Shown piece by piece: positions 16,587-27,198 of a DNA stretch of 64,000 nucleotides. Every line of letters starts with the position of its first letter. Within the stretch, counting starts at the first letter, position 1. This DNA is from [Clostridium] ultunense DSM 10521. GTDB taxonomy: Bacteria; Bacillota; Clostridia; Tissierellales; Tepidimicrobiaceae. The notes beneath the pieces are model-generated. The model ran no database searches, was not told where the DNA came from, and was given only the letters and a program-made list of their open reading frames with translations. The stretch covers positions 751,674 through 815,673 of the forward strand of contig NZ_AZSU01000002.1 of assembly GCF_000511955.1 (NCBI RefSeq), in the 5' to 3' direction. Position numbers and translations under genes: made by a program.

Positions 16587-18528
16587 TATGGCGGTAAAAA
16601 ATGTTAAGGGAAATTTATATAGATATATAATGTACTGTTTAAGTAATGCTTTTGCAGTCACAGCTTTTTTTATATTCGCAAACTTTGTATTTCATCCAGC
16701 AGTAGATGTGAGAACTGCTGATGGGCATCCCGTTGTAAGGATGGGGGCTGCTAACGGTATGATAATTAGCCAAGTCATAATAGTAATATTTTCTATACTA
16801 TTTGTAGGCTATTCTACTTCCATATTTTTAAAATCAAGGGGAAAAGAATTTGGACTTCTATCTTTATATGGAATGACCAGAAAGCAGATAAAGAAATATG
16901 TCCTTATAGAAAATACAATAATATCAATCTTATCCATAGGAACAGGAATATTAACAGGGATTGTGTTTTCAAAGTTATTCTTCATGATAATGGAAGGTTT
17001 TTTAGGCTTAGCATTACCATTAAATATATCCTTAAAAGCCTTAGGTTTAACTGTAGTAGTCTTTTTTACCTTGTTTGAGATAATCAGCATAATTATGCTA
17101 TTTCATATAAAAGATAAGGAGATAATAGAGCAACTAAAATCTAGTAAAATACCTAAGACAATACCTAAATTTTCTAAACCTAAGGCTATGCTAGGGATTG
17201 GGTTGCTTTTGATAGGCTATATCACTGCCTGGATTGTCCAAGGTATTGCTGTACCTTTAGCTATGATACCAGTAACATTAATAGTAATAATAGGCACCTA
17301 CTTTTTATTTACCCAGTTTAGTATAGCTGTGGCTAATAAAATACTTAGGAATGAAAGTATATTGTATAAGAAAACTAATTTAGTAGCTTATTCACAAATG
17401 ATTTTTAAATTGCAAGATACGGCTAAGGTATTGTTTTTAGCTTCTATATTAGGTGCAATAACTTTCACTGCTACAGGCACTATTTTTTCATTCTACACTG
17501 AAAGTACTCGATTTACAGGTTTAAATACCATTCATGATATGGCAATAATGCAAAGAGGAGAAACTTTAGAAGATGAGGTAGCGGATAGTATAGAAGAAAT
17601 ATTAAAAAAAGAGGATATTAAAACAAATACAATCCACAAAATAAAAGGAGCAGTGCTTTCAAATTTTACAACAGAAGGGACAGGAAAAGAACAATTTGTG
17701 GTAATATCCAATACTGACTATAATAAAATTGTCCAGTCTATAGGAGGAAAACCAATACAAATTAAAGAAAATGAAATAGTATATAATTTTCCTCACAATA
17801 CTAAACAAACTATGTTGTCAGATAAGATTAGTGAAGAGGATAGGCATACTAATTGGGATGAAATAGTTTTAAACATAAATGGAGAGGGAATGAAGTTTAA
17901 ACTAGACAAGGAAGTCCATGGTAGCATTATGGCATTGCCCAGTCTTGGTTATTATGATGCTTTAATTTTTAATGATAAGGATTTTGATTATGCAATTAAA
18001 AACATTATAGAAAAGGATTTGTTCTTATTCCATGGATTTAAATTGGAAAATTGGCGAGGGTCCTATGAAGCTTCTATGGAAATAAGAAGAATGTTAGGGG
18101 ATAGATACGAGAGGAGCTTTTACTCAAAAGTAATGCCTTATAGAGAAGTAAAAAGACTTTATGGCTTGATTTTATTTATTGGATTTTTCATAGCTTTCCT
18201 ATTTCTTATAGCATCAGGAAGTATAATATACTTTAAATTATTTAATGAAATAAAACAGGATGGAATAGAATATGGTATATTAAATAAGATAGGTACTAAG
18301 AAGAAAGAAATAAATAAGATAATAACCAAACAAATTGGGATTATATTCTTCTTACCCTTTGTAGTTAGTACATTCCACTCTTTCTTTGCTCTTAAGTCCC
18401 TTTCAAACTTACTGGAAGGTAGTTTGTTCAAAAACGGATTAATAGTTATGCTAGGATATTCAATATTCCAAATAATATATTTTATAGCCATAAGAGGAAT
18501 TTATATAAATAAATTAAAATATAATTAA
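16573..18528 (+). CDS. ABC transporter permease (BceB-like, FtsX domains)
   Basis: 651 residues from the ATG at 16573, placed after GGAGGTGG. About ten membrane helices are arranged as FtsX-like blocks, with a large extracellular domain at roughly 310-530 between the sixth-to-seventh and later helices, as in BceB. It exports or frees cell-wall precursors from antimicrobial peptides and signals to the kinase in the membrane. Translation is coupled to the ATPase gene by overlap. A terminator follows directly. Confidence 0.92.
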   Translation: MKLSNMAVKNVKGNLYRYIMYCLSNAFAVTAFFIFANFVFHPAVDVRTADGHPVVRMGAANGMIISQVIIVIFSILFVGYSTSIFLKSRGKEFGLLSLYGMTRKQIKKYVLIENTIISILSIGTGILTGIVFSKLFFMIMEGFLGLALPLNISLKALGLTVVVFFTLFEIISIIMLFHIKDKEIIEQLKSSKIPKTIPKFSKPKAMLGIGLLLIGYITAWIVQGIAVPLAMIPVTLIVIIGTYFLFTQFSIAVANKILRNESILYKKTNLVAYSQMIFKLQDTAKVLFLASILGAITFTATGTIFSFYTESTRFTGLNTIHDMAIMQRGETLEDEVADSIEEILKKEDIKTNTIHKIKGAVLSNFTTEGTGKEQFVVISNTDYNKIVQSIGGKPIQIKENEIVYNFPHNTKQTMLSDKISEEDRHTNWDEIVLNINGEGMKFKLDKEVHGSIMALPSLGYYDALIFNDKDFDYAIKNIIEKDLFLFHGFKLENWRGSYEASMEIRRMLGDRYERSFYSKVMPYREVKRLYGLILFIGFFIAFLFLIASGSIIYFKLFNEIKQDGIEYGILNKIGTKKKEINKIITKQIGIIFFLPFVVSTFHSFFALKSLSNLLEGSLFKNGLIVMLGYSIFQIIYFIAIRGIYINKLKYN

Positions 18529-18534
18529 ATTAGG

Positions 18535-18563
18535 GAACAACCATCGGGTTGTTCTTCATTTTT
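18535..18563 (+). terminator. Terminator after the Bce-like permease gene
   Basis: The 8-bp stem gaacaacc/ggttgttc (18535-18542, 18547-18554) has an ATCG loop and is followed by ttcattttt. Confidence 0.88.
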
Positions 18564-18640
18564 ATCTGGAAATATTCTGCTAAATAGTGTATTCTTTATC
18601 TATATATAAAATTTTACTTATGATAAAGGTGGGGGAGTAT

Positions 18641-19330
18641 ATGTTAGGAACTTTAGTCAATTCTACTGCAATAATTTTAGGAAGCATAATTGGAATAATT
18701 ATAAAACAAGGCATAAAAGATGAGTATAAAAAAACCGTTATGGATGGGGTAGGGCTTTCCGTTATAATTATTGGAATAATGGGAGCAATAAAATCTGAAA
18801 ACACTATTTTGGTGATTATTAGTGTTGTTTTAGGCAGTATTATTGGGGAAACTATAGGCATTGAAAAGAAACTCAATAGTTTAGGAGATAAAATGGAAAA
18901 AAGGTTTGGTAAAGGAGATTCCAATTTTTCCAAGGGATTTGTAACGGCGTCATTAGTTTATTGTGTAGGAGCTATGGCTATAGTAGGTTCTTTAGAAAGT
19001 GGACTGTTAGGCGATCATAACACCCTTTTTGCTAAATCTATACTTGATGGTATCTCCTCCATAATATTTGCCTCTACATTAGGAATTGGAGTGGCCTTTT
19101 CTGCTATGGCAGTTTTCATATATCAAGGTTTGGTTACCATATTGGCTACATATTTAAAAGAATTTTTAACACCGGAAGTAATACTTGAAATGTCTGCAGT
19201 TGGTGGAATTCTCATTATGGCCATAGGAATAAATATATTGGAATTGAAAAAAATAAAAGTGGGAAATATGCTACCAGCTATTTTTATTCCATTGATATAC
19301 TATGTTTTAGTCTCTATTTTTGCTTTTTAA
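18641..19330 (+). CDS. DUF554 family membrane protein
   Basis: 229 residues from the ATG at 18641, after GGGGGAG. Upstream TTG starts lack a site. It is a polytopic membrane protein with about six to seven helices. The N-terminus MLGTLVNSTAIILGSIIG is typical of DUF554 (YdfK/YqgA), as is the later GAMAIVGSLESGL segment. The biochemical role of the family is not established. It stands alone between two terminators or hairpins and has no evident partner. Confidence 0.9.
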   Translation: MLGTLVNSTAIILGSIIGIIIKQGIKDEYKKTVMDGVGLSVIIIGIMGAIKSENTILVIISVVLGSIIGETIGIEKKLNSLGDKMEKRFGKGDSNFSKGFVTASLVYCVGAMAIVGSLESGLLGDHNTLFAKSILDGISSIIFASTLGIGVAFSAMAVFIYQGLVTILATYLKEFLTPEVILEMSAVGGILIMAIGINILELKKIKVGNMLPAIFIPLIYYVLVSIFAF

Positions 19331-19379
19331 AGGTGTTTTGAATAAAAAAGGATTAGGGGGAAGGGTTTAGGTGATATTC

Positions 19380-19473
19380 AATAAAAAAAAGAGAAAAACT
19401 ACAAATAATTAGAAAAAACAGGATTATTAATGAAATTTAAGGAAATTTAGGACTTGATTCTCTTTTTTTTATT
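19380..19473. repeat. Long-range A/T inverted repeat before groES
   Basis: aataaaaaaaagagaa (19380-19395) and its exact complement (19458-19473) are separated by about 62 nt. The right arm ends in T8, so this might act as a weak terminator for the DUF554 gene, or it may reflect simple A/T tracts. Confidence 0.35.
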
Positions 19474-19496
19474 AAGTAACATTATAACTGTACATA

Positions 19497-19523
19497 TTAG
19501 CACTCAACAACGATGAGTGCTAA
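19497..19523 (+). promoter_or_regulatory. CIRCE operator (HrcA binding site) of groESL
   Basis: A perfect TTAGCACTC-N9-GAGTGCTAA element lies 41 bp before groES. HrcA binds CIRCE to repress groESL until heat shock or protein-folding stress. The hrcA gene is outside the window. Confidence 0.97.
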
Positions 19524-19563
19524 TAAAATGGGAAAAATCATTAAAATATAAGGAGGTAGTAAT

Positions 19564-19845
19564 ATGAACCTTAAACCATTAGGAGACAGAGTAGTAATTA
19601 AATTAGTTGAGGCAGAGGAGAAGACTAAGTCAGGTATTGTTCTGCCAAGCTCTGCTAAGGAACAACCACAAATGGCTGAAGTGGTTGCTATAGGAGCAGA
19701 CATACTTAATGATGAGAAGAAAAAGGATCAAATTAAAGTAAATGATAGGGTAATATTTTCTAAATATGCAGGAACAGAAGTAAAAATAGATGGAGAAGAA
19801 TATACAATACTCAAATTAAACGATATTTTAGCAGTAGTAGAATAG
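19564..19845 (+). CDS. groES: Co-chaperonin GroES
   Basis: 93 residues, the usual length. It starts [20 protein letters not shown] and contains a mobile-loop region ([15 protein letters not shown]) and the roof-forming segment near residue 50. It forms the heptameric lid of the GroEL chaperonin in the cytoplasm. AAGGAGG precedes the ATG and CIRCE lies upstream. Unusually, groEL does not follow at the normal short distance but after 168 bp. Confidence 0.98.
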   Translation: MNLKPLGDRVVIKLVEAEEKTKSGIVLPSSAKEQPQMAEVVAIGADILNDEKKKDQIKVNDRVIFSKYAGTEVKIDGEEYTILKLNDILAVVE

Positions 19846-19903
19846 TTTAAACATTGCACAAAGTACAGTGCACAATTGAATACAATTGGTGAGTCAATTA
19901 AAA

Positions 19904-19931
19904 TTGTCATCCTGAGCGTCAGTGAAGGATT
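19904..19931 (+). repeat. Dispersed-repeat-like insert between groES and groEL
   Basis: The 168-bp spacer 19846-20013 carries TTGTCATCCTGAGCGTCAGT and following bases. This resembles a repeat common in intergenic regions of many bacterial genomes (recalled, not searched). It also has short gtgcacaattg and ttgtgaactg repeats around 19868 and 19965-19990. It separates two genes that are usually nearly adjacent. Confidence 0.5.
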
Positions 19932-19971
19932 TAAAATCTAAAAGCTAGGTTCGAATAATTATGATTTGTGA

Positions 19972-21648
<1,677 letters not shown>

Positions 21649-21656
21649 TTTTAATT

Positions 21657-21687
21657 AAAACCTCTGAGGAAACTCAGAGGTTTTAAT
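21657..21687 (+). terminator. Terminator after groEL
   Basis: The perfect 12-bp stem aaaacctctgag/ctcagaggtttt (21657-21668, 21673-21684) has a GAAA tetraloop. Confidence 0.92.
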
Positions 21688-21820
21688 TTCTTATATTATT
21701 TATTAAATATTGGCTCTCTGGAAAATGGTAGATATAATCCTTCAATTCTCCTAGCATTTAAAATAGCCCGTTTTTTTGAAATGAGTACATAAGATATTTT
21801 TATTTATGAGGAGGATGAAA

Positions 21821-22039
21821 ATGGAATGTAAATTGAAAGAGAAAGATGAAAGGCTTATAATGATTAAACATAAAGCTGCTTATGTTACTCACAATATTAT
21901 GATATTCATTTTAGCAATATGCTATATTGTTACTACAATTAAGCAGAATGAAAAATTAAATGCTTATATAATTGGTATGATGCTTTTTATGATTATTGTT
22001 ATGAAATTAAGTCAATTATATTGGAATAAGAAAATATAA
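21821..22039 (+). CDS. Small two-helix membrane protein, unknown function
   Basis: 72 residues from the ATG at 21821, six bases after AGGAGG (21809-21814). Earlier in-frame ATGs at 21806 and 21815 overlap that site. A charged N-terminus (KLKEKDERLIMIKHKA) is followed by two hydrophobic helices (about 25-43 and 50-67) and a short basic tail. I do not recognise a family. It is a monocistronic unit closed by a terminator. Confidence 0.75.
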   Translation: MECKLKEKDERLIMIKHKAAYVTHNIMIFILAICYIVTTIKQNEKLNAYIIGMMLFMIIVMKLSQLYWNKKI

Positions 22040-22105
22040 TAACTATAAAATTCCAAATAGAATCTTGAAAATATAATATCAAAGTAGTAAAATAAAAATA
22101 TCAAT

Positions 22106-22140
22106 AAGGCAGGCAATATTTAAAATACCTGCCTTTTTTT
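22106..22140 (+). terminator. Terminator after the small membrane protein gene
   Basis: The 8-bp stem aaggcagg/cctgcctt (22106-22113, 22128-22135) is followed by T7. Confidence 0.9.
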
Positions 22141-22182
22141 AATAATTTGATTAGTAAAAAAATTATCAGTAGGAGGAGTTAT

Positions 22183-22566
22183 ATGGGTAAGAAGTTTTTA
22201 ATCCCAATGATTATATTTGCACTTATTGGGATTATAGGGGTAGGATGGCAAATTATAAGCAGTAATATTGTTAAGGAGGCTAATCAGATGATTGTTTCTT
22301 CTGTGGATTTATCTAGTATACAAGATGGATCATATACAGGAGAATATATTCTCTCGCCTGTAAAGGTAGAAGTAGAAGTTGTTGTTAAGAATAATGAAAT
22401 ATATGATATTAAAATTTTAGAACACCAAAATGGTTTTGGAGAAAAAGCTGAAGCAATTATCGAAGAAATAATTGAAAAGCAGAAATTAAATGTAGATTTA
22501 GTATCAGGAGCAACGGTTAGCAGTAAAGTAATACTTAAAGCGGTAGAAAATGCTTTAGGTCAATAA
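22183..22566 (+). CDS. Membrane-anchored FMN-binding domain protein
   Basis: 127 residues from the ATG at 22183, after AGGAGGAG. One N-terminal membrane helix (residues 5-25) is followed by a single FMN_bind domain. The segment SGATVSS at 108-114 matches the flavinylation motif (S/D-G-A-T/S-x-S/T), so FMN may be covalently attached at Ser113 by an ApbE-type transferase (family knowledge). The domain would lie outside the membrane. The gene is 19 bp before a flavodoxin-like gene, suggesting a small electron-transfer pair. Confidence 0.85.
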   Translation: MGKKFLIPMIIFALIGIIGVGWQIISSNIVKEANQMIVSSVDLSSIQDGSYTGEYILSPVKVEVEVVVKNNEIYDIKILEHQNGFGEKAEAIIEEIIEKQKLNVDLVSGATVSSKVILKAVENALGQ

Positions 22567-22585
22567 AAGGCAGGGGGTAGAATGA

Positions 22586-23128
22586 ATGGATAAAATAGCT
22601 GTTGTGTATAAATCCAGATATGGTAGTACTAAAAAATATGCCCAATGGATAGCTGAAGATGCAAAGGCAGATTTATATGAGTGTTCCCAGATGGATATTA
22701 ATAAATTAATGGAATATGATACAATTATTTATGGCGGTGGCCTATATGCAAGTAGAATTGCTGGAGTGTCTATTATAACCAAAAACTATAATATTTTAAA
22801 AGACAAAAGAATAATAGTTTTTACAGTAGGACTAGCTGGCACTGAAAATAAAGAAATCTTTACTCCCATTATAGAAAAAAACTTTCCATCAGAAGAACTG
22901 AGGGAGAGTATTAAATTTTTCCATTTAAGAGGTGGAATTGATTATAAAAAATTAGGAATTGTACATAAATCTATGATGGCAATGCTTAAAACTATGCTTT
23001 CTAAAAAAGATGCTAATGAATTATCCAATGAAGATAAGGAATTGTTGGCTACATATGGTGGAAAGGTTGATTTTATTGATAGAACCACTATAAAACCTTT
23101 AATTACATTTTTAATGGATAAAAATTAA
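22586..23128 (+). CDS. Flavodoxin-domain protein (HemG/menaquinone-independent protoporphyrinogen oxidase-like)
   Basis: 180 residues. The FMN phosphate loop is KSRYGSTKKYAQWIAED at 9-25, followed by YGGGLYASRIAGV near 50 and VFTVGLAGTEN near 80. The length fits long-chain flavodoxin-domain proteins annotated as HemG-like, but no haem genes are nearby, so a general electron-carrier or quinone-reductase role is as likely. It is downstream of an FMN_bind gene and probably cotranscribed. GGGGG precedes the start. Confidence 0.82.
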   Translation: MDKIAVVYKSRYGSTKKYAQWIAEDAKADLYECSQMDINKLMEYDTIIYGGGLYASRIAGVSIITKNYNILKDKRIIVFTVGLAGTENKEIFTPIIEKNFPSEELRESIKFFHLRGGIDYKKLGIVHKSMMAMLKTMLSKKDANELSNEDKELLATYGGKVDFIDRTTIKPLITFLMDKN

Positions 23129-23164
23129 AGTTAGAAAAAACAAATCATAATCCTAAAGAAATAG

Positions 23165-23275
23165 GTTAATAGCCCTTGTAATATTAATTTCATTATATTT
23201 CCATTTGTTCATGCAGCTATTGCGATGATTATTGCAATATTTGTATACGAAAATAAGATGAATAGCGATAAATAG
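23165..23275 (+). other. Possible remnant of a small membrane-protein gene
   Basis: One frame gives a hydrophobic stretch ending in HAAIAMIIAIFVYENKMNSD before a stop at 23273-23275. A second frame just upstream gives LIALVILISLYFHLF. Together they would form a two-helix protein with a frameshift near 23210. There is no start codon or ribosome site, so decay or chance are both possible. Confidence 0.25.
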
Positions 23276-23319
23276 ATAAATAGAAAAATGATCATATATT
23301 GGAGAGGAGGCAAAAGAAC

Positions 23320-23748
23320 ATGAATGTTCTAATTAGTGCATGTTTATTAGGAGTAAATTGTAGATATGATGGAAAAGGTATGTTTATAAAAAGGGCCAAT
23401 GCTTTGAAAGATAAATACCACTTAGTCCCTGTATGTCCAGAAATATTTGGAGGATTAAAAATTCCACGAGAACCAGCAGAAATAATAGGGGATAGGGTAA
23501 TTACGAAAAATGGTGAAGATGTAAGTGAAAATTATAAAAGAGGGGCTGAGGAAGTTTTAAAACTTGCTAAATTTTATAATTGTAAACTAGCAATTCTTAA
23601 AGAAAGAAGCCCTTCCTGTGGTTATGGAAAAATCTATGATGGAACATTCTCTGGCAAAGTGATAGATGGCAATGGAGTTACTGCAGAAGTGTTGGTTGAA
23701 AATGGAGTTAAAGTTATAGGTGAATCAGAAATAGAAACTATTTCATAA
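23320..23748 (+). CDS. DUF523 family protein
   Basis: 142 residues from the ATG at 23320. GAGAGGAGG lies 10 bp upstream, and an earlier TTG would overlap it. It shows the conserved Cys pattern of DUF523: SACLLGVNCRYDGK at 5-18, CPEIFGGL near 40 and SPSCGYG near 95. The family is widespread in anaerobes. Its function is not established, though the cysteine clusters suggest metal or Fe-S binding. It is monocistronic. Confidence 0.9.
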   Translation: MNVLISACLLGVNCRYDGKGMFIKRANALKDKYHLVPVCPEIFGGLKIPREPAEIIGDRVITKNGEDVSENYKRGAEEVLKLAKFYNCKLAILKERSPSCGYGKIYDGTFSGKVIDGNGVTAEVLVENGVKVIGESEIETIS

Positions 23749-23820
23749 TAGGACAGTAAGTCGAGGGAAAATGGGTATAAAAATAGTAGAACACATTCTA
23801 ATATGATATAAGGTGATGAT

Positions 23821-24651
23821 ATGAAAAATTTTGTTTCTCAAGAATGGTTATTGAACAATTTGTCAAAAGATAATTTGGTGATTTTAGATGCTAGAGGAGG
23901 GTTAAACGATCCTGAATATGGTTTTAAGGAATATCAAAAATACCATATAAAAGGTGCCCAATTTGTTTCCCTTAAGAAAACCATGACTGGAAAATTAGGA
24001 ACCTATGGAGGTAGACATCCACTACCTGATATGGAAGATTTTGCTGAAGCTATGAAAAAGCTAGGTATAAAGGATAATTCCATAATAACAATATACGATG
24101 ATGGAGATTATGCCATGGCAGGTAGACTATGGTGGCTTCTTAAATACTTTGGGAAAGACAATGTATTTATACTTGAACAAGGTATGAAAGGTTGGCTTAA
24201 TAGCGGCCTAAAAGTAACAGAAGAAATAATAAAGCCTAAAGAGTCTGATTCGTTGAGTTTAAACATCGATAAGTCTATGGTAGTGGATATGGATTATGTT
24301 AAGGCAGCTACTAGTTCAGATAAAATTGCTATAGTTGACTCTAGAGCCTATGAAAGATATTCAGGACAAGAGGAACCACTAGATAAAATACCAGGACATA
24401 TTCCTAATGCTTTGAATTTCCCTTGGATGAACTTAGTAGCTGGCGGGAAAATGATGTCTATGGAAGAATTAAAAGATTATTTTGAACCTTTAAAAAGGTA
24501 TGATGAAATAATTGTTTATTGTGGTTCTGGTATAACGGGTACGGTAAATGTTTTATTTATGGATGAGATTGGACTTAGTCCAAAACTGTACCCAGGTGGC
24601 TATAGTGATTGGATTAGCTATGATGACAATGTAGTTATTAAGGAGAAATAA
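23821..24651 (+). CDS. Sulfurtransferase with tandem rhodanese domains
   Basis: 276 residues with two rhodanese domains. The first is inactive (no Cys at its loop). The second carries Cys234 in YCGSGITGT, the active-site loop of thiosulfate/3-mercaptopyruvate sulfurtransferases. The domains open with VILDARGGLNDPEYG near 20 and IAIVDSRAYERYSG near 170. It moves sulfane sulfur from thiosulfate or 3-mercaptopyruvate to an acceptor such as cyanide or a thiol. No sulfur-metabolism partner is adjacent. Confidence 0.92.
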   Translation: MKNFVSQEWLLNNLSKDNLVILDARGGLNDPEYGFKEYQKYHIKGAQFVSLKKTMTGKLGTYGGRHPLPDMEDFAEAMKKLGIKDNSIITIYDDGDYAMAGRLWWLLKYFGKDNVFILEQGMKGWLNSGLKVTEEIIKPKESDSLSLNIDKSMVVDMDYVKAATSSDKIAIVDSRAYERYSGQEEPLDKIPGHIPNALNFPWMNLVAGGKMMSMEELKDYFEPLKRYDEIIVYCGSGITGTVNVLFMDEIGLSPKLYPGGYSDWISYDDNVVIKEK

Positions 24652-24763
24652 GGGAAAATATTTCATAAAAGTAAATATAAAAGATCTAGTATCTGTTTCA
24701 AAGTTTGATGGAGAAGGCTGTCATTCTTACAATTGTGAGTAAAACAGTAAAGGAGTAAATAAT

Positions 24764-25242
24764 ATGATAAAGAAAAATAAAACCAGCAACAAAAAAGAAT
24801 TGTTACCAGAAGAACGCGAAGAGCTACTCAGAACATTAAAAACTCGTTTTGAGAAAAAGATGAACTACCATAAAGATCTTGAATGGACTAAAGTACAAGC
24901 TAAACTAGAAGCTAATATTGGGAAACTGTGGTCCCTCAACGAGATGGTAAAACCGGTGGAGAACCGGATGTTGTTGGCTATGATAAAATAACTGATGAAT
25001 ACATTTTTTATGATTGTTCACCAGAAAGTCCTAAAGGTCGCAGAAGTGTTTGCTACGATCGTGAAGCATTAGAATCAAGGAAAAAACATAAACCTGAAAA
25101 TAACGCTATTGATATGGCTGCTGCCATGGGTATTGAGATTTTGACGGAAAAACAATACCGAAAGCTGCAAAAACCTGGAAAATTCGATACTAAAACATCC
25201 AGTTGGGTGAAAACACCTTCTAATATTAGTAATTTTCACTAA
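24764..25242 (+). pseudogene. Broken DUF4256 gene (frameshifted and 3' truncated)
   Basis: The first 60 or so residues read in one frame (up to KLWSLNEMVK). The remainder (TGGEPDVVGYDKITDEYIFY onward) continues in another frame. The shift lies at the AAAA run near 24949-24952, where one extra A would restore a continuous protein. DUF4256 proteins are about 185 residues, but this one stops after TPSNISNFH, so roughly 35-40 C-terminal residues are also missing. Two lesions argue for a real pseudogene rather than one sequencing error. A ribosome site (AAAGGAG) and start codon remain intact. Confidence 0.8.
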
Positions 25243-25267
25243 ATTAAAGTAGAGAAGGGCGATGGTT

Positions 25268-25981
25268 ATGGAAAGTGCTAAAAATACTAAAGATAAGATT
25301 AAAGAAGCTATAATAATAGGGTTACCCATAGTTATAGGTTATTTTCCAATAGCAATGGCATTTGGATTATTATCTAAGAATACTTCTATTTCATTTATGG
25401 ATACAAGCCTATTGTCAATGATGGTTTATGCTGGAGCTAGCCAATTTATGGCCTTGGATTTGATGAGCGCAGGAGTAACAGCAGCCAATATAATTCTTGC
25501 AACATTTTTATTAAATCTTAGACATATGATGATGTCAGCATCTTTAGCAGTAGAATTTAAGGGTATCCCTAAGAAGTATTTGCCGGTTTTGGCCTTTGGA
25601 ATTACCGATGAAACCTTTTCAGTAATTTCTTTTAATAAAGAAAAAATTACCTTACCTTTTGTATTTGCTATAAATGTATTAGCCTACTGTTCCTGGGCTT
25701 TAGGAACTATGGTTGGATATGCAGTAGGAGAGATATTACCCGTTTCTTTACAAACTAGTTTAAGTATTGGACTATATGCCATGTTTGCATCCTTATTATT
25801 TCCAGAAATAAAAAAATCAAGAAATATTTTATTTTTATCTATAATATCTGCATTAATATATATATTGATATTTTATTCCAATATATTTACCTCAGGTTGG
25901 GATATAATTTTGGGGATAATTGTATCTTCTATTTTAGGAGTACAATTCTTTAATGAAAACAACGAGGAGAGAGAAAATTGA
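25268..25981 (+). CDS. azlC: Branched-chain amino-acid exporter, large subunit AzlC
   Basis: 237 residues from the ATG at 25268, nine bases after GAGAAGGG (an ATG at 25262 is too close). It is an AzlC-family membrane protein with about five to seven helices. Family segments include GLPIVIGYFPIAMAFGLL near 18, MVYAGASQFMALDLM near 55 and LRHMMMSASLA near 90. With AzlD it exports branched-chain amino acids or analogues. Its stop codon overlaps the azlD start (TTGA). Confidence 0.93.
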   Translation: MESAKNTKDKIKEAIIIGLPIVIGYFPIAMAFGLLSKNTSISFMDTSLLSMMVYAGASQFMALDLMSAGVTAANIILATFLLNLRHMMMSASLAVEFKGIPKKYLPVLAFGITDETFSVISFNKEKITLPFVFAINVLAYCSWALGTMVGYAVGEILPVSLQTSLSIGLYAMFASLLFPEIKKSRNILFLSIISALIYILIFYSNIFTSGWDIILGIIVSSILGVQFFNENNEEREN

Positions 25982-26292
25982 AAAACTATTTTTTATTGAT
26001 ATTAGGAATGACGGTAGTTACTTATTTGCCTAGACTAATTCCTTTCATTGCATTGAATGATGGCAAAATAAATAAGAGTGTAAAGAAATTTTTGAGCTAT
26101 ATACCCTATACTTCATTGAGTATATTAATAATTAGGGGTATTATGACAGCAGGGAACGGAATGAAAATTGCGACTATAGCAGGCATAGGCATGGCAGGAA
26201 TTTTGTCCTATATAAAAGAGAATTTAGTTTTATCAGTATTAGCGGGAATATTGTTAGCTTTTGCAATAATAAATACCACTGTAATTATATAA
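25978..26292 (+). CDS. azlD: Branched-chain amino-acid exporter, small subunit AzlD
   Basis: 104 residues, beginning at a TTG that overlaps the azlC stop, with GAGGAGAG upstream. It is a small four-helix membrane protein. MTVVTYLPRLIPFIALNDGK near 10 and the SYIPYTSLSILIIRGIM segment are typical of AzlD. It is the obligate partner of AzlC. The pair is closed by a perfect palindromic terminator. Confidence 0.92.
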   Translation: MKNYFLLILGMTVVTYLPRLIPFIALNDGKINKSVKKFLSYIPYTSLSILIIRGIMTAGNGMKIATIAGIGMAGILSYIKENLVLSVLAGILLAFAIINTTVII

Positions 26293-26327
26293 AACCCATC
26301 TTAGAAATTTCTAAGATGGGTTTTAAT
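26291..26327. terminator. Palindromic terminator after azlD (copy 1 of a duplicated 34-mer)
   Basis: Perfect 17-bp arms 26291-26307 and 26308-26324. The 34-nt palindrome is repeated identically at 30966-30999. Confidence 0.88.
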
Positions 26328-27198
26328 GTCTGCCAGGCTGCCAAACTGATAGTGCTTATTAGATCTAAGTGAAACTGAACCAGTGTTGCATATACGGTAG
26401 ATAACTCCTCCATAAATGTTATAATAAAATATTTAATAAATTGTAAAAAGTGCAATCAAGATTATTATAAAATTAAATCTACGAAATATTTTAAGGATAG
26501 CTTTTCCAAAGTCAATGCAGCTAGAAATTGATTTTAAGGCTATATGAGCATAAAAAGAGCCAGTCAAACAATTCACATGAATAGAGTATTGTATCCAAAA
26601 CCTTTTATTAAAGGACCTAGAGGGTATTAATCTAATGGTAATACTAAAGGTATGCATTCTAAGACGTAAAAAATATGATATAGACTGGGATAATTTTTCT
26701 CAAGCTGTAGAATGTTTAAAAATAAAAAGGAATATTAAATTGAAATAGTAGAAAAGGGTATGAACTTATTTATTAGGTTATGATCTTTTTCACCAAGGGG
26801 CAAAGGGATATAAAGTGAACTTTACGCATAGAACTGATTTAACAATATTCAATCAAATTTTTTATAATAAAATTTGATTGATACTTGTTTAACTATAGAT
26901 ATTTTCAATTTGATTATTCTTCTAAAAGACTATAATATAAACCGTGGAGGGTCATTTTAGAAAGTGTTTTTATTTTATAGAGTTTATTAAAACAGTAGAA
27001 ATATTATAAAGTGTTAAATATTTATATGAAATTGGTTTAGATTTTCATTTATTAGGATATTTTGTAACTGATAATTTAATATTTTACATATATTACAAAA
27101 GAAAAATTGCGATTTCAATGTATAGTAATCAAATTTATACAAGTTTATGGAGTCATGGACAACCTATAAAATACTATTAATTAAGGAGGCATAATGTA
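26325..27198. other. 874-bp region without an intact gene
   Basis: No credible full gene is present. Plus-strand traces of decayed coding include NCKKCNQDYYKIKSTKYF around 26441 and a 37-codon ORF at 26635-26748 (starting MVILKVCILRRKKYDIDW) with no ribosome site. I do not recognise either. A 13-bp A/T hairpin (26849-26861 with 26869-26881) lies in the middle. The rest is very A/T-rich sequence leading to the importer operon. No riboswitch core was recognised. Confidence 0.5.

Noticed and set aside
26433-26657. Minus-strand 74-residue ORF
   Set aside because: It has no ribosome site, hydrophobic low-complexity composition, and lies opposite plus-strand coding scars. It is most likely a shadow.
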